Of a stretch of 64,000 nucleotides of DNA, positions 38,859 to 47,191 are shown one piece after another. Numbering within the stretch: the stretch's first letter is position 1; the number at the start of each line of letters is the position of its first letter. Below the pieces are notes generated by a model. That model was not told the origin of the DNA and made no database searches. It saw only the letters and a program-made list of their open reading frames with translations. The DNA is from Robertmurraya massiliosenegalensis JC6. GTDB lineage: Bacteria > Bacillota > Bacilli > Bacillales > Cytobacillaceae. The translations under genes and the position numbers were made by a program. The stretch lies in NCBI RefSeq assembly GCF_000311725.1, contig NZ_HE978516.1:152546-216545 (forward strand). The letters are read 5' to 3'.

Positions 38859-38899
38859 TGTGAACAAAAAGTGAAATTGATTTGTGAACAAAAAGTGAA
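38859..38899 (+). repeat. Direct repeat upstream of the tup regulator
   Basis: The 17-mer TGTGAACAAAAAGTGAA occurs twice, starting at 38859 and 38883 (24-base period), followed at 38900-38940 by AAACTTAA twice. These are candidate binding sites for the regulator encoded just downstream. Confidence 0.6.
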
Positions 38900-39010
38900 C
38901 AAACTAGACAAAACTTAACGAAACTTAATAAAATGTAATAAAGATCACAGTTTAAACTCCATTCAATTTAGTAACCTAAGACAAGAAAAGATGAGGCTAG
39001 GTGATTGGTG

Positions 39011-39907
39011 ATGAATGATGAAACATATACACCCGATGAAATTGCAAAACTATTTAAAATTTCAAAGCATACTGTCTATGAACTTGTAAAACGGGGTGAG
39101 CTCCAAGCATTCAAGGTCGGAAACAAAATGCGCATAGACAAAAGCGAAGTGGAGAGATTCAAGAACCTCGACTCTCCTACCGGGAAGAACGAGCAACTCT
39201 TATCCATCCAAATCGCTGGAAGTCACGATTTTCTAATCGAGCATTTGATTAAATATGTCACAAAGCAAGCTGATTTCTTATCCATTCAACCAACATATAT
39301 CGGCAGTCTCGAAGGTCTTATGATGCTCTACCGAGGCAGCAGTGATGTAGCGGCTATCCATCTGTTAGATCCTTCTTCTGGAGAATATAATCTTCCTTTT
39401 ATAAAGCTATTCTTTGTTCATGAACCACTTACAGTTCTTCGCCTAGCAAGTCGAGAGCAAGGGTTTATTATAGCGAAAGGAAATCCAAAAGAGATCAAGA
39501 ATTTTCATGATTTAACGAGAAAGAATATCACTTTCGTTAATCGTCAAAAAGGTTCTGGAACAAGATTTTTACTAGATTCATCCTTAGCTAATGAAAAAAT
39601 TGATCCATCTTCGATAAAAGGCTATGAAAATGAAGAATGGAACCACCTTTCTATAGCTTCGTATATTAGTCGAGGAATTGCAGACGTGGGATTAGGTATT
39701 CGCTCTGCCGCTGAACAGCTTGACTTGGACTTTATTCCAGTTACAAATGAGCAATTTGATTTAGTTTTACGCTGGAATAAGAAAAACGAGATGGCGTTAC
39801 AGCATTTGCTAGACGTTATCCAATTAACTAGCTTTAAAGAGAGCATTAGTTCTCTTAAAGGATATAACACCCAAGAATTCGGGAAAATCATTCATGAAAA
39901 AAAATAG
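39011..39907 (+). CDS. HTH regulator with periplasmic-binding-like sensor domain (tungstate/molybdate)
   Basis: A 298-residue protein with an excisionase/MerR-like HTH at the N-terminus (YTPDEIAKLFKISKHTVYELVKRGELQAFKVG, read in two parts) and a C-terminal substrate-binding-protein-like domain of the PBP/ModE-associated type, containing RQKGSGTRFLLD and GIADVGLGIRSAAEQL. The sensor half resembles the oxyanion-binding fold of TupA/ModA proteins. Located 12 bases before tupA, it probably senses tungstate or molybdate and controls the operon. The ATG is preferred over upstream TTG/GTG codons because AGGTGA lies just before it. Confidence 0.82.
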   Translation: MNDETYTPDEIAKLFKISKHTVYELVKRGELQAFKVGNKMRIDKSEVERFKNLDSPTGKNEQLLSIQIAGSHDFLIEHLIKYVTKQADFLSIQPTYIGSLEGLMMLYRGSSDVAAIHLLDPSSGEYNLPFIKLFFVHEPLTVLRLASREQGFIIAKGNPKEIKNFHDLTRKNITFVNRQKGSGTRFLLDSSLANEKIDPSSIKGYENEEWNHLSIASYISRGIADVGLGIRSAAEQLDLDFIPVTNEQFDLVLRWNKKNEMALQHLLDVIQLTSFKESISSLKGYNTQEFGKIIHEKK

Positions 39908-39919
39908 GGGGAAACGTTA

Positions 39920-40816
39920 ATGAATTTAAAACGCTTTTTATCAACAGCTTTAATCGCATTTCTATTTGTCTTTATTGCCGCTTGCGGGAATACAGATAAT
40001 GAAAGTAACGAAGGTGCAACATCCGAGCAAGAAACTCCTGCAACAGAAGATACAGCTGAAGCGGAGGTTACCGATTTAATTTTAGCAACAACGACTAGCA
40101 CACAGGATAGCGGCCTTTTAGAAGAACTACTTGAGCCAATGTTTGAAGAGGCACACCCTTATGATCTTAAAATTATTGCCGTCGGTACTGGTGCCGCACT
40201 TGAAATGGGCGTAAATGGTGAAGCAGATGTACTTTTAACCCATGCTCCCGCTTCAGAACAGGAACTCGTTGACAATGGAGATGTGCAAAATTATAAACGT
40301 GTGATGTATAATGATTTTATCATTGTAGGACCTACAGCTGATCCAGCCGGAATCAAAGGATTACCAGTCAATGAAGCTTTCCAGAAATTATTTGATGAAA
40401 GTGCTGATTTTATTTCTCGCGGCGATGATTCTGGAACACATAAAATGGAGTTAGGTTTATGGGACGCAATTGGTGTTACCCCAACTGATAACGCTTCATA
40501 TGCAGAAACAGGACAAGGAATGGGCGCAAGCCTTCAAGTCGCAGCTGACAAAGCAGGGTATATTTTAACTGACAGAGCTACTTATTTAGCACAAAAAGAT
40601 AATTATCCTGATATGGGTATTCTCGTCGAAGGTGACGAAGCACTTCTAAATATTTATCATGTTATGGAAGTAAATCCAGATAAAAATGACCAAATCAACA
40701 ATGACGGCGCAAAAGCATTTGTTGAATTTATGGTTGATGAAGAAGTGCAAAACAAGATTGAAGAATTCGGTAAAGAGGAATATGGACAATCCCTATTCTA
40801 CAAATACACAGAATAA
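39920..40816 (+). CDS. tupA: Tungstate ABC transporter binding lipoprotein TupA
   Basis: A 298-residue lipoprotein with lipobox IAACG followed by an acidic Thr/Glu linker. The TupA signature TTTSTQDSGLLEELLEPMF begins the mature domain, and SRGDDSGTHKMELGLW is the oxyanion-binding segment. It binds tungstate (possibly molybdate or vanadate) at the cell surface. GGGGG precedes the ATG. A terminator-like hairpin separates it from tupB. Confidence 0.9.
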   Translation: MNLKRFLSTALIAFLFVFIAACGNTDNESNEGATSEQETPATEDTAEAEVTDLILATTTSTQDSGLLEELLEPMFEEAHPYDLKIIAVGTGAALEMGVNGEADVLLTHAPASEQELVDNGDVQNYKRVMYNDFIIVGPTADPAGIKGLPVNEAFQKLFDESADFISRGDDSGTHKMELGLWDAIGVTPTDNASYAETGQGMGASLQVAADKAGYILTDRATYLAQKDNYPDMGILVEGDEALLNIYHVMEVNPDKNDQINNDGAKAFVEFMVDEEVQNKIEEFGKEEYGQSLFYKYTE

Positions 40817-40844
40817 CTTCTGAACAAAAAGAACACAAAATACC

Positions 40845-40871
40845 TAGTAATTCATTTTACTAGGTATTTTC
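40845..40871 (+). terminator. Hairpin between tupA and tupB
   Basis: Stem AATACCTAGTAA / TTTACTAGGTATT followed by TTC and T-rich sequence. It may trim tupB-tupC expression relative to the binding protein. Confidence 0.7.
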
Positions 40872-40918
40872 TTTCATATAGAAGTAATGAATACATAATA
40901 AAGTGAGTTGGTTAATCT

Positions 40919-41617
40919 ATGGACCTACTACTAGATGGACTAATACGAGCGCTCGAAATGATAGCAAGCGGAGATCCAGAAGTCTATGAAATTGCTTGGC
41001 GGACGCTTCGAGTGTCTTTAACAGCAACGATAATCAGTACCTTCATTGGCATCCCGCTAGGAATTATCATTGGTCTAACTAAATTTCATGGAAGGAAGCT
41101 CCTATTAGTATTTATCAATATTGGGATGGGACTTCCGCCCGTTGTAGCTGGACTTTGGATCACGATTTTTCTATGGCGTTCTGGGCCTTTAGGACATCTT
41201 TCTCTCCTCTACACACCGACTGCGATCGTCATGGCACAAATACTTGTCTCATTACCCATTATCATCGGTCTTACAAGTAGTGCCTTTCAGCAAATTGATG
41301 AAAAAATGCTCATGCAAATCAAAGCGTTGGGAGCTACGAAGCTTCAAGGATTAAAAATATTGCTTATCGAAACGAAAGTTGCCATTCTAGCAGCGATTAT
41401 TACAGGCTTTGGGAGAGTAATTGCTGAGGTTGGAGCAGCGATGATGGTTGGTGGTAACATTAAAGGAGATACGCGAATTTTAACGACCTCTATCGTTATG
41501 GAGGTCTCAAAAGGGAATTTCGATATTGCCTTTGCCCTCTCTTTCATTATTATGACACTCGCATTTTTGATTACCTTCATTTTAACCTTCCTGCAGCAAA
41601 GGAGTCGAAGAGTATGA
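40919..41617 (+). CDS. tupB: Tungstate ABC transporter permease TupB
   Basis: A 232-residue permease with about five helices and an EAA loop (QIKALGATKLQGLKILLIE). Segments GLPPVVAGLWITIFLWRSGPLG and ITGFGRVIAEVGAAMMVGGNI match the tungstate/molybdate branch. The ATG is weakly preceded by a ribosome site. It overlaps tupC by four bases (ATGA). Confidence 0.9.
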   Translation: MDLLLDGLIRALEMIASGDPEVYEIAWRTLRVSLTATIISTFIGIPLGIIIGLTKFHGRKLLLVFINIGMGLPPVVAGLWITIFLWRSGPLGHLSLLYTPTAIVMAQILVSLPIIIGLTSSAFQQIDEKMLMQIKALGATKLQGLKILLIETKVAILAAIITGFGRVIAEVGAAMMVGGNIKGDTRILTTSIVMEVSKGNFDIAFALSFIIMTLAFLITFILTFLQQRSRRV

Positions 41618-42348
41618 GCACGCTATTAAAAATGGAAAATATACAATACGAGGTTGATCGTAAAACCATTCTAGCGATTCCCTCTTTTTCCATTCAACAG
41701 GGTGAAATCATTGGCATTATGGGGCCAAATGGAGCTGGAAAAAGCACGCTATTAAAACTTCTCTCCTTACTAGATTCGCCTAGTGAAGGTCAGATTTTTT
41801 TAAAAGAAACCGTCCTCTCCGGACAAAAAATCACGATCGATATGCGGAGAAAATTTGCTATCGCCCTTCAGCAATCACTGCTTCTTCATACATCCGTCTA
41901 TCAAAACGTCGCTCTCGGGTTAAAAATTCGTAAGCTGCCAAAAGCTTCGATCAATGAAAAAGTAGGCTATTGGTTAGACAAATTTAACATCTCTCACCTC
42001 GCTAAGAAGCATGCCTATCATTTATCTGGTGGAGAAGCTCAGAGGGTCAATCTAGCAAGAGCAATGGTTCTTGAGCCAGAAGTATTGTTTTTAGATGAAC
42101 CTTTTTCCGCACTTGATTTTCCAACAAAGGTTGAGCTTTTAAAGGAATTAAAGGAGATTTTGAACATAACGAATACGACAACCGTTTTTGTCAGTCATGA
42201 TCTTTTGGAGATCAAATACTTAACCGATCGCCTCGCTATCCTTATGAATGGAGAAATTCAGCAAGTTGGTAAGACTGAAGATGTTATTGAACATCCAAAT
42301 AAAATGACTGCCGCCTTTATCAATCAGTGGAAAGAATTTATTCAGTAA
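41614..42348 (+). CDS. tupC: Tungstate ABC transporter ATPase TupC
   Basis: A 244-residue ATPase with Walker A GPNGAGKST, signature LSGGEAQR, Walker B EVLFLDEPFSALD and switch histidine in VFVSHD. It is translationally coupled to tupB and ends in a terminator. With TupA and TupB it forms a full importer. Tungsten or molybdenum enzymes are not encoded in the window. Confidence 0.92.
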   Translation: MSTLLKMENIQYEVDRKTILAIPSFSIQQGEIIGIMGPNGAGKSTLLKLLSLLDSPSEGQIFLKETVLSGQKITIDMRRKFAIALQQSLLLHTSVYQNVALGLKIRKLPKASINEKVGYWLDKFNISHLAKKHAYHLSGGEAQRVNLARAMVLEPEVLFLDEPFSALDFPTKVELLKELKEILNITNTTTVFVSHDLLEIKYLTDRLAILMNGEIQQVGKTEDVIEHPNKMTAAFINQWKEFIQ

Positions 42349-42365
42349 TTCCAACATAAAAAAGA

Positions 42366-42391
42366 GAGTAGCATGTTTCCATGCTACTTTT
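42366..42391 (+). terminator. Terminator of the tup operon
   Basis: Stem AGTAGCATG / CATGCTACT with a TTTC loop and TTTTATA tail. Confidence 0.82.
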
Positions 42392-42473
42392 ATATATAGG
42401 AGGTGTGGGTTGTTTGGATATCCTAGTCTGTGGGGAAAAGTGAAATGTGAACCGTGCCTGCTTAGTAGGAATA

Positions 42474-43034
42474 TTATAGAATGTCGATTTGAACAAGTAG
42501 TGCAAGAAGTAATTGAAGTAATAGTTGAATCGATACTGCTACATCAGTGTCAGTTGTTGTTACTTCGATATCACGTGAATTTTCAATGCAGATTGTTTGA
42601 CGGTTTACTTGTTGCATTTGAGAGAATTGGAGTAAGTCTTGAGTTACTGCTTCTGCTTGGTCACTGTCAGCAATTGTGATGTTGATGACGATAGCAATCG
42701 CAATTTGGATAGCTACTTGTAGGGAAACTGCAACTTGAGTATCTGTAGTTGTTACTTTGATATCACAGCTATCTTTAATGATGATGCGTTCAGTTGATCT
42801 TTGTTCAATATCAGACACTTGGTCAAAGTTTTGAAGAACTTGCGTGTTATCGTTGTCTGAATATGGGAATTGACTAGTTGGGTCAAGTGCATTCCACTTT
42901 CTAGATTCTCCTCCTACTGCTGCTCCACATTGACAAGTATCATAACCACATTTATTACATGAAGCATGACGGTATCTGTTATCGTATCGGTCGTTTCGCA
43001 CATCGCGTGCGTATTCTGTTCTTTCTCCTAACAT
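42474..43034 (-). CDS. CotX/CotV-family spore coat protein with two coat-X repeats
   Basis: A 186-residue protein. The N-terminus is rich in Asp, Arg, Tyr and Cys (CNKCGYDTCQCG). Two coat-X (PF07552-type) repeats follow: IIIKDSCDIKVTTTDTQVAVS at about 84-104 with a hydrophobic Ile/Ala tail, and ICIENSRDIEVTTTDTDVAVS at about 147-167 with a Leu-rich tail. Such proteins form the insoluble outer coat or crust in B. subtilis. GGAGAGATATA precedes the ATG. It sits 20 bases after a small partner gene. Confidence 0.85.
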   Translation of the reverse strand: MLGERTEYARDVRNDRYDNRYRHASCNKCGYDTCQCGAAVGGESRKWNALDPTSQFPYSDNDNTQVLQNFDQVSDIEQRSTERIIIKDSCDIKVTTTDTQVAVSLQVAIQIAIAIVINITIADSDQAEAVTQDLLQFSQMQQVNRQTICIENSRDIEVTTTDTDVAVSIQLLLQLLLALLVQIDIL

Positions 43035-43054
43035 TTATATCTCTCCTTTACTTT

Positions 43055-43333
43055 TTATTTTTTCTTTCTTACTTTGTCCCTTAAAGTTGTTCGGGTTTTC
43101 TTTGGTTTTTCGTCTTTTGCCTGTACCGTATTCTCGTTTGTTTCTTTTGTTTTGTTTACAAATTCATTTACTTGTTGTTCTAGTTCTTGATAAAGCTTTT
43201 TAATATGCTCTTTTTCATCTCCCGAAAGCTCCCTTAACTTAAGGTCTTCCTTGTTCTTCTTGAATACATCTTTAACATGTAATCCAAGAAGCGATTTAGA
43301 AAGTTCTTGCAGATTTTGATTCATTTCTCCCAA
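43055..43333 (-). CDS. Unknown small basic protein next to the CotX-like gene
   Basis: A 92-residue highly charged protein, probably mostly helical with a Lys/Arg-rich tail (PKKTRTTLRDKVRKKK). I do not recognise its family. I prefer a TTG start at 43333, because AAGGGGGTGA is optimally spaced before it; ATG nine bases downstream and GTG nine bases upstream are alternatives. It probably forms a two-gene transcript with the coat gene, suggesting a spore-coat role, which is inference only. Confidence 0.65.
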   Translation of the reverse strand: MGEMNQNLQELSKSLLGLHVKDVFKKNKEDLKLRELSGDEKEHIKKLYQELEQQVNEFVNKTKETNENTVQAKDEKPKKTRTTLRDKVRKKK

Positions 43334-43627
43334 CCATCTCACCCCCTTGAGTACTTATATTACTTAATATGTTTGTGCCCTACCTTCGTTGCGGGCTTTT
43401 CCACTAGAGTAGCAAGAAAAGGCGTTTGCATTAGTAGTTTCGCCCTTTAAATAAAGCCCCTTTTTCTATCGTCTCTTTCATGCTATTTCAAGAAAAAAAA
43501 TCTACCACGGCATATACACAATCATTTTTTAAATTACATGAATAAAATTTTACTGGGTTGGTAACAATAGGAGTACAAGTGTAATTCCCCCTTTTTCTTG
43601 ACCTCTTAATGAGGTCATTTTTTTTGT

Positions 43628-43775
43628 ACGCTGTTTGCGTATAGATTGTGGTTCTTTATAAAAAAAAACCCGAAAAGTCGAATTTTACCCTTAAATCACA
43701 TACATGAAGTGTGCGACGGCATTTTGTTTCTTAATGCTATCCAAAAGCAATAATGTTTGCGAAAAGTGCCTTTTT
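43628..43775 (+). repeat. Dispersed repeat family 1, copy C
   Basis: About 148 bp, slightly shorter than copies A and B (the CTTTTCGCTCCCT segment is missing). It keeps GTATAGATTGTGG, TACATGAAGTGTGCGACGGC, CCAAAAGCAATAATGTTTGC and GTGCCTTTTT. The rest of 43334-43835 shows no gene. Confidence 0.82.
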
Positions 43776-43835
43776 GTAAAAACATGAATAGTTAAAACCA
43801 CCATGAAACAAAATAGTTCAAAAGGAGTTGACTTC

Positions 43836-43985
43836 ATGACAAAAAAAGAAAATAAAGGGAGCCGCAATCAGAATGCTCCAGATGCGGAATTTGCTGAAGA
43901 AATTACGAGTGGAGATAACAGTAAGGGGAACAAACGTAATAAAGCAAAACACTCTAAAAGTGATGTCAAAAAAACTCGACCGTAA
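43836..43985 (+). CDS. Unknown small basic hydrophilic protein
   Basis: A 49-residue Lys/Asn/Ser-rich protein without membrane segment. Composition and size resemble small acid-soluble or minor spore proteins, and it superficially resembles YuzL in this window, but I cannot assign a family. AAAGGAG lies eight bases before the ATG. A terminator overlaps its stop codon, supporting a monocistronic gene. Confidence 0.68.
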   Translation: MTKKENKGSRNQNAPDAEFAEEITSGDNSKGNKRNKAKHSKSDVKKTRP

Positions 43986-43998
43986 TTGGTCGAGTTTT
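43969..43998 (+). terminator. Terminator overlapping the small gene's 3' end
   Basis: Stem AAAACTCGACC / GGTCGAGTTTT with a GTAAT loop. Confidence 0.85.
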
Positions 43999-44022
43999 CC
44001 TCATATATAGATAAATAAAAAC

Positions 44023-44072
44023 AGAGCTGCTTATAGATGTAATTCGTATATACATCTTTAAGCAGCTCTTTA
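44023..44072 (-). terminator. Terminator of yclQ
   Basis: Long stem: AGAGCTGCTTA plus AGATGTA, paired with TACATCT plus TAAGCAGCTCT, followed by GTTTTTATTT on the minus strand. Confidence 0.87.
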
Positions 44073-44076
44073 CTCA

Positions 44077-45120
44077 TTATGATTTTAATTCAGCTAAAAT
44101 TTCTTCAATTTTGGCAAGCTCAGATTGTAAACCACCGCCACTTAAGTACCATAATGGACCATCAAGGTAGACAATTCGGTTATTTTCATAAGCCTGAGTT
44201 TTCTTAATGATATCATTTTCCATATCCGCTTTGATGTTGGACTCCCCACCAGTTGCTGCTGTACGGTCAATGACGAATAATACTTGTGGATCAAGGTCTA
44301 GAATTGCTTCAAATCCAAAGTTAGAACCATGTGAAGAAGCTTCAATATCTTCAGTAACTGGTGTGAAGCCATAAACGTCATACATATAACCGAAACGAGA
44401 GTTTGTTGCGAAACCTGATAATTTTCCTTCATTATACATCGTCACTAATGATGTATCAAAGTTTCCAGCTAATGTTTTAACTTCATCTAACGCTGTATCA
44501 AATTTTGCAAGGTAATCTTCAGCCTCTGCTTCTTTATTAAACATTTTCGCTGCAATATCTACTGAGGCAAGGAATGTATTCCAGTAGTCATCTTGAGATG
44601 TTCCAACGAATACTACATTTGGTGTAATTTCCTTTAGTTGATCTAAGAATGCTGATTGACGGCCCGAAATGAAGATAACATCAGGTCCGATTTCAGCGAT
44701 ATCTTCAAGTAATGGTTCCTTTAAGTTCCCAATGCTTACATACTCATCTCCTGAATACTTTTCAAGGTGAGCTGGTAAAGTAGAGTCTTTCGCAACTCCG
44801 ATAATTCCTTCTACCCCAAGTGCGTCTAATGTATCTAAGAAACCATAATCAAATACGACGATTTTTTCTGGCATTGTTTCAAATGTTACATCTTCATATG
44901 TATAAGATGCACTACCATCCATGCTATCACTTGAAGCTACTGTTGGAGAAACAGTTAATGGATAAGCAGAAGTAGTTTGCTCTTCTTGCGCCGTTTCTTT
45001 TTGATCTGCAGCTGCATTGGTATCATCTGTTTTTTCTGTATTTGCTTCCTCATTACTACCACAAGCTGCAAGCATTAAGATAAGTACTAATAAAACACTA
45101 GCTAATTTCCACTTTTTCAT
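44077..45120 (-). CDS. yclQ: Iron-siderophore binding lipoprotein YclQ
   Basis: A 347-residue FatB/YclQ-type binding lipoprotein. Lipobox LAACGSN is at the N-terminus, and the mature part opens with YEDVTFETMPEKIVVFDYGF, typical of the petrobactin-binding clade. I chose the ATG of MKKWKLAS with GGGGAG upstream; the frame is open 22 codons further. It lies downstream of yclNOP but has its own promoter region with a perfect Fur box. Petrobactin as ligand is inferred from B. subtilis YclNOPQ. Confidence 0.9.
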   Translation of the reverse strand: MKKWKLASVLLVLILMLAACGSNEEANTEKTDDTNAAADQKETAQEEQTTSAYPLTVSPTVASSDSMDGSASYTYEDVTFETMPEKIVVFDYGFLDTLDALGVEGIIGVAKDSTLPAHLEKYSGDEYVSIGNLKEPLLEDIAEIGPDVIFISGRQSAFLDQLKEITPNVVFVGTSQDDYWNTFLASVDIAAKMFNKEAEAEDYLAKFDTALDEVKTLAGNFDTSLVTMYNEGKLSGFATNSRFGYMYDVYGFTPVTEDIEASSHGSNFGFEAILDLDPQVLFVIDRTAATGGESNIKADMENDIIKKTQAYENNRIVYLDGPLWYLSGGGLQSELAKIEEILAELKS

Positions 45121-45161
45121 GTCTGTAACTCCCCTTTTGATTCGTATTTTATAATCATTAA

Positions 45162-45176
45162 TGATAATCATTATCA
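45162..45176. promoter_or_regulatory. Fur box upstream of yclQ
   Basis: Perfect 7-1-7 palindrome TGATAATCATTATCA, followed by a second weaker TGATAAC-A-ATTCTCA one base later. Iron repression of yclQ is expected. The rest of 45177-45426 has no gene. Confidence 0.93.
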
Positions 45177-45426
45177 CTGATAACAATTCTCATTATAGAG
45201 TGATCGACGATCAACGTCAATCATTTTTTTGAAAGTAATTTCTATTTTTTGTGAAATTTTTATGAACTGACTCGATTTCACTATGTACGAAAGCAAATGA
45301 AAAACAAACTTTTTGAGCGTTATTCATTCGAACTCACGCTAAAATTGTAATTCATTCGTTATTTACCTTAAGGATCGCCATTATGAAATTCATCCCCATA
45401 ATAAATCGCTTTCATTCTGTGCCTAG

Positions 45427-45456
45427 AAAAAGACCTAGTGAACTCCCTAGGTCTAT
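45427..45456 (-). terminator. Terminator of yclNOP
   Basis: Stem AGACCTAG / CTAGGTCT with TTTTTC on the minus strand. It separates yclP from yclQ. Confidence 0.82.
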
Positions 45457-45473
45457 TTTATGACTACATTTAT

Positions 45474-46241
45474 CTACTCATGAGAATTAAAGTATACACA
45501 AATACGGCAGCCATTTTGTTCTTGAATCGGGATATCCATATCGTAAATTTCTCGCAATGCATCTGAGTTGATTATGTCATTGGTTGGCCCATTTTTCACT
45601 AACTTTCCGTCTTTTAAGGCCACGATACGATCAGAATAAACAGAAGCAAAGTTAATATCATGAAGAACAATAACAACCGTTTTTCCAAGCTCATCTACAA
45701 GCTTACGTAAAATTTTCATAATTTGAACTGAATGCTTCATATCCAAGTTATTTAATGGTTCATCAAGTAAAATATAGTCCGTATCTTGCGCAATGACCAT
45801 CGCAATAAAAGCACGTTGCTTTTGACCACCAGATAATTCATCCAAAAATTTATCTTCCATCTCGGTTAAATTCATATAGCTCAGAGCTAAGTTAACAAAC
45901 TTTTCGTCGTCCTCTGTCAGACGCCCTTTTGAATAAGGATAACGACCAAAAGCAACAAGCTCACGTACCGTTAAACGAACATTAAGAAAGTTCGATTGCT
46001 TTAAAATGGAAACACGCTTTGCAAATTCAGAGGACTTCCATTTTTTCACATTATTTTTATCTAATAATACTTCTCCAGTATCTGCGTCTAATAAGCGGCT
46101 CACCATCGAGAGAAGTGTAGACTTACCAGCACCATTAGGGCCGATAAAAGATGTAATGGCACCTGATTCAATTTTTACAGATACGTTTTCTACAACAGGC
46201 TTTTTACCAAATCGCTTCGTTATCCCTTTGATTTCAATCAT
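45474..46241 (-). CDS. yclP: Siderophore ABC transporter ATPase YclP
   Basis: A 255-residue FepC-type ATPase. Walker A is GPNGAGKST, signature LSGGQKQRAFIAM, Walker B DYILLDEPLNNLD, and switch histidine HD. The start overlaps the yclO stop by four bases (ATGA). It powers ferric siderophore import with YclN, YclO and YclQ. Confidence 0.93.
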   Translation of the reverse strand: MIEIKGITKRFGKKPVVENVSVKIESGAITSFIGPNGAGKSTLLSMVSRLLDADTGEVLLDKNNVKKWKSSEFAKRVSILKQSNFLNVRLTVRELVAFGRYPYSKGRLTEDDEKFVNLALSYMNLTEMEDKFLDELSGGQKQRAFIAMVIAQDTDYILLDEPLNNLDMKHSVQIMKILRKLVDELGKTVVIVLHDINFASVYSDRIVALKDGKLVKNGPTNDIINSDALREIYDMDIPIQEQNGCRICVYFNSHE

Positions 46242-47191
46242 CCTGCTGCCCTACTTTCTTTTAATAATAAGTAAATGAAGTAAATACCACCGATAAAGTT
46301 AATGATGACACTTAACGTCGTCCGCAATTCTAAAATATGTTCAACGAGGAACTGTCCCCCGACTAACGCAATAATACTCATTAGACTCGCACCTAAAATT
46401 AAGACGGAGTGCTTATACGTAACTAAATATTGATACGAAAGGTTTGCAACGATTAATCCAAAAAACGTAATGGGACCAACTAATGCCGTTGAAGTGGCAA
46501 TGAGAACTGATGATAAAATAAGGATGTTCATTACCATACGGTCATAGTTGACACCAAGGTTAATCGCATTTTCACGTCCAAGCGACATAACATCTAACTT
46601 CCCCATAATCCGGTATCCATAAAGGAAAGCTAGCAATAAAATTCCAATTGAAATATATAATAACTCCGATTTCACACTTGTGAAACTTGCGAATAAACGG
46701 CTTTGTAAGCTTAAATACTCCAGTGGATCAATCAGCACTTGTAAAAAGGTGACAAAACTGCCCAAAAGTGTACCCAAAATCATTCCTATTAGAAGAAGTA
46801 AGTAAATAGGATGCTTATCAGCACGGAATAAGAATCGATATAATATCAATGCAAATAAGACCATGGCGATAATAGCTGCACCAAAATTCAAATACTTATT
46901 TAAGACCCAAATCGACATTGATCCTGCGAAGAAGTAAATGATCGTCTGAACTACTTGATACATCGAGTCAAGTCCCATAACAGACGGTGTTAAGATTCGA
47001 TTATGGGTAATCGTTTGGAAAACGATGGTTGAATATGAAATCGCAACTCCTGTTACAATCATTGCACTGACTCGAATCATTCGGCGTGGAAAGGCGTAAT
47101 CAAATCCACCTTTTATATCATAAAATCCATAAAGCAAAATACAGACAATCGCAATGGCTGCTAATAAAATCAGCTTCGTACTATTTCGCAT
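46238..47191 (-). CDS. yclO: Siderophore ABC transporter permease YclO
   Basis: A 317-residue FecCD-type permease with about nine helices. Family segments TPSVMGLDSMYQVVQT and ALVGPITFFGLIVANLSY are present. Overlaps yclN by 11 bases and yclP by four, indicating translational coupling throughout. Confidence 0.93.
   Translation of the reverse strand: MRNSTKLILLAAIAIVCILLYGFYDIKGGFDYAFPRRMIRVSAMIVTGVAISYSTIVFQTITHNRILTPSVMGLDSMYQVVQTIIYFFAGSMSIWVLNKYLNFGAAIIAMVLFALILYRFLFRADKHPIYLLLLIGMILGTLLGSFVTFLQVLIDPLEYLSLQSRLFASFTSVKSELLYISIGILLLAFLYGYRIMGKLDVMSLGRENAINLGVNYDRMVMNILILSSVLIATSTALVGPITFFGLIVANLSYQYLVTYKHSVLILGASLMSIIALVGGQFLVEHILELRTTLSVIINFIGGIYFIYLLLKESRAAG

Noticed and set aside
42410-42679. 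89-codon plus frame after tupC with AGGAGG-like start region
   Set aside because: It mostly overlaps the coat-X coding sequence in antisense and lacks a conserved product.
43340-43400. CATATTA element as a sigma-K -10 of the coat genes
   Set aside because: The match to CATAnnnTA is incomplete and no convincing -35 was found.
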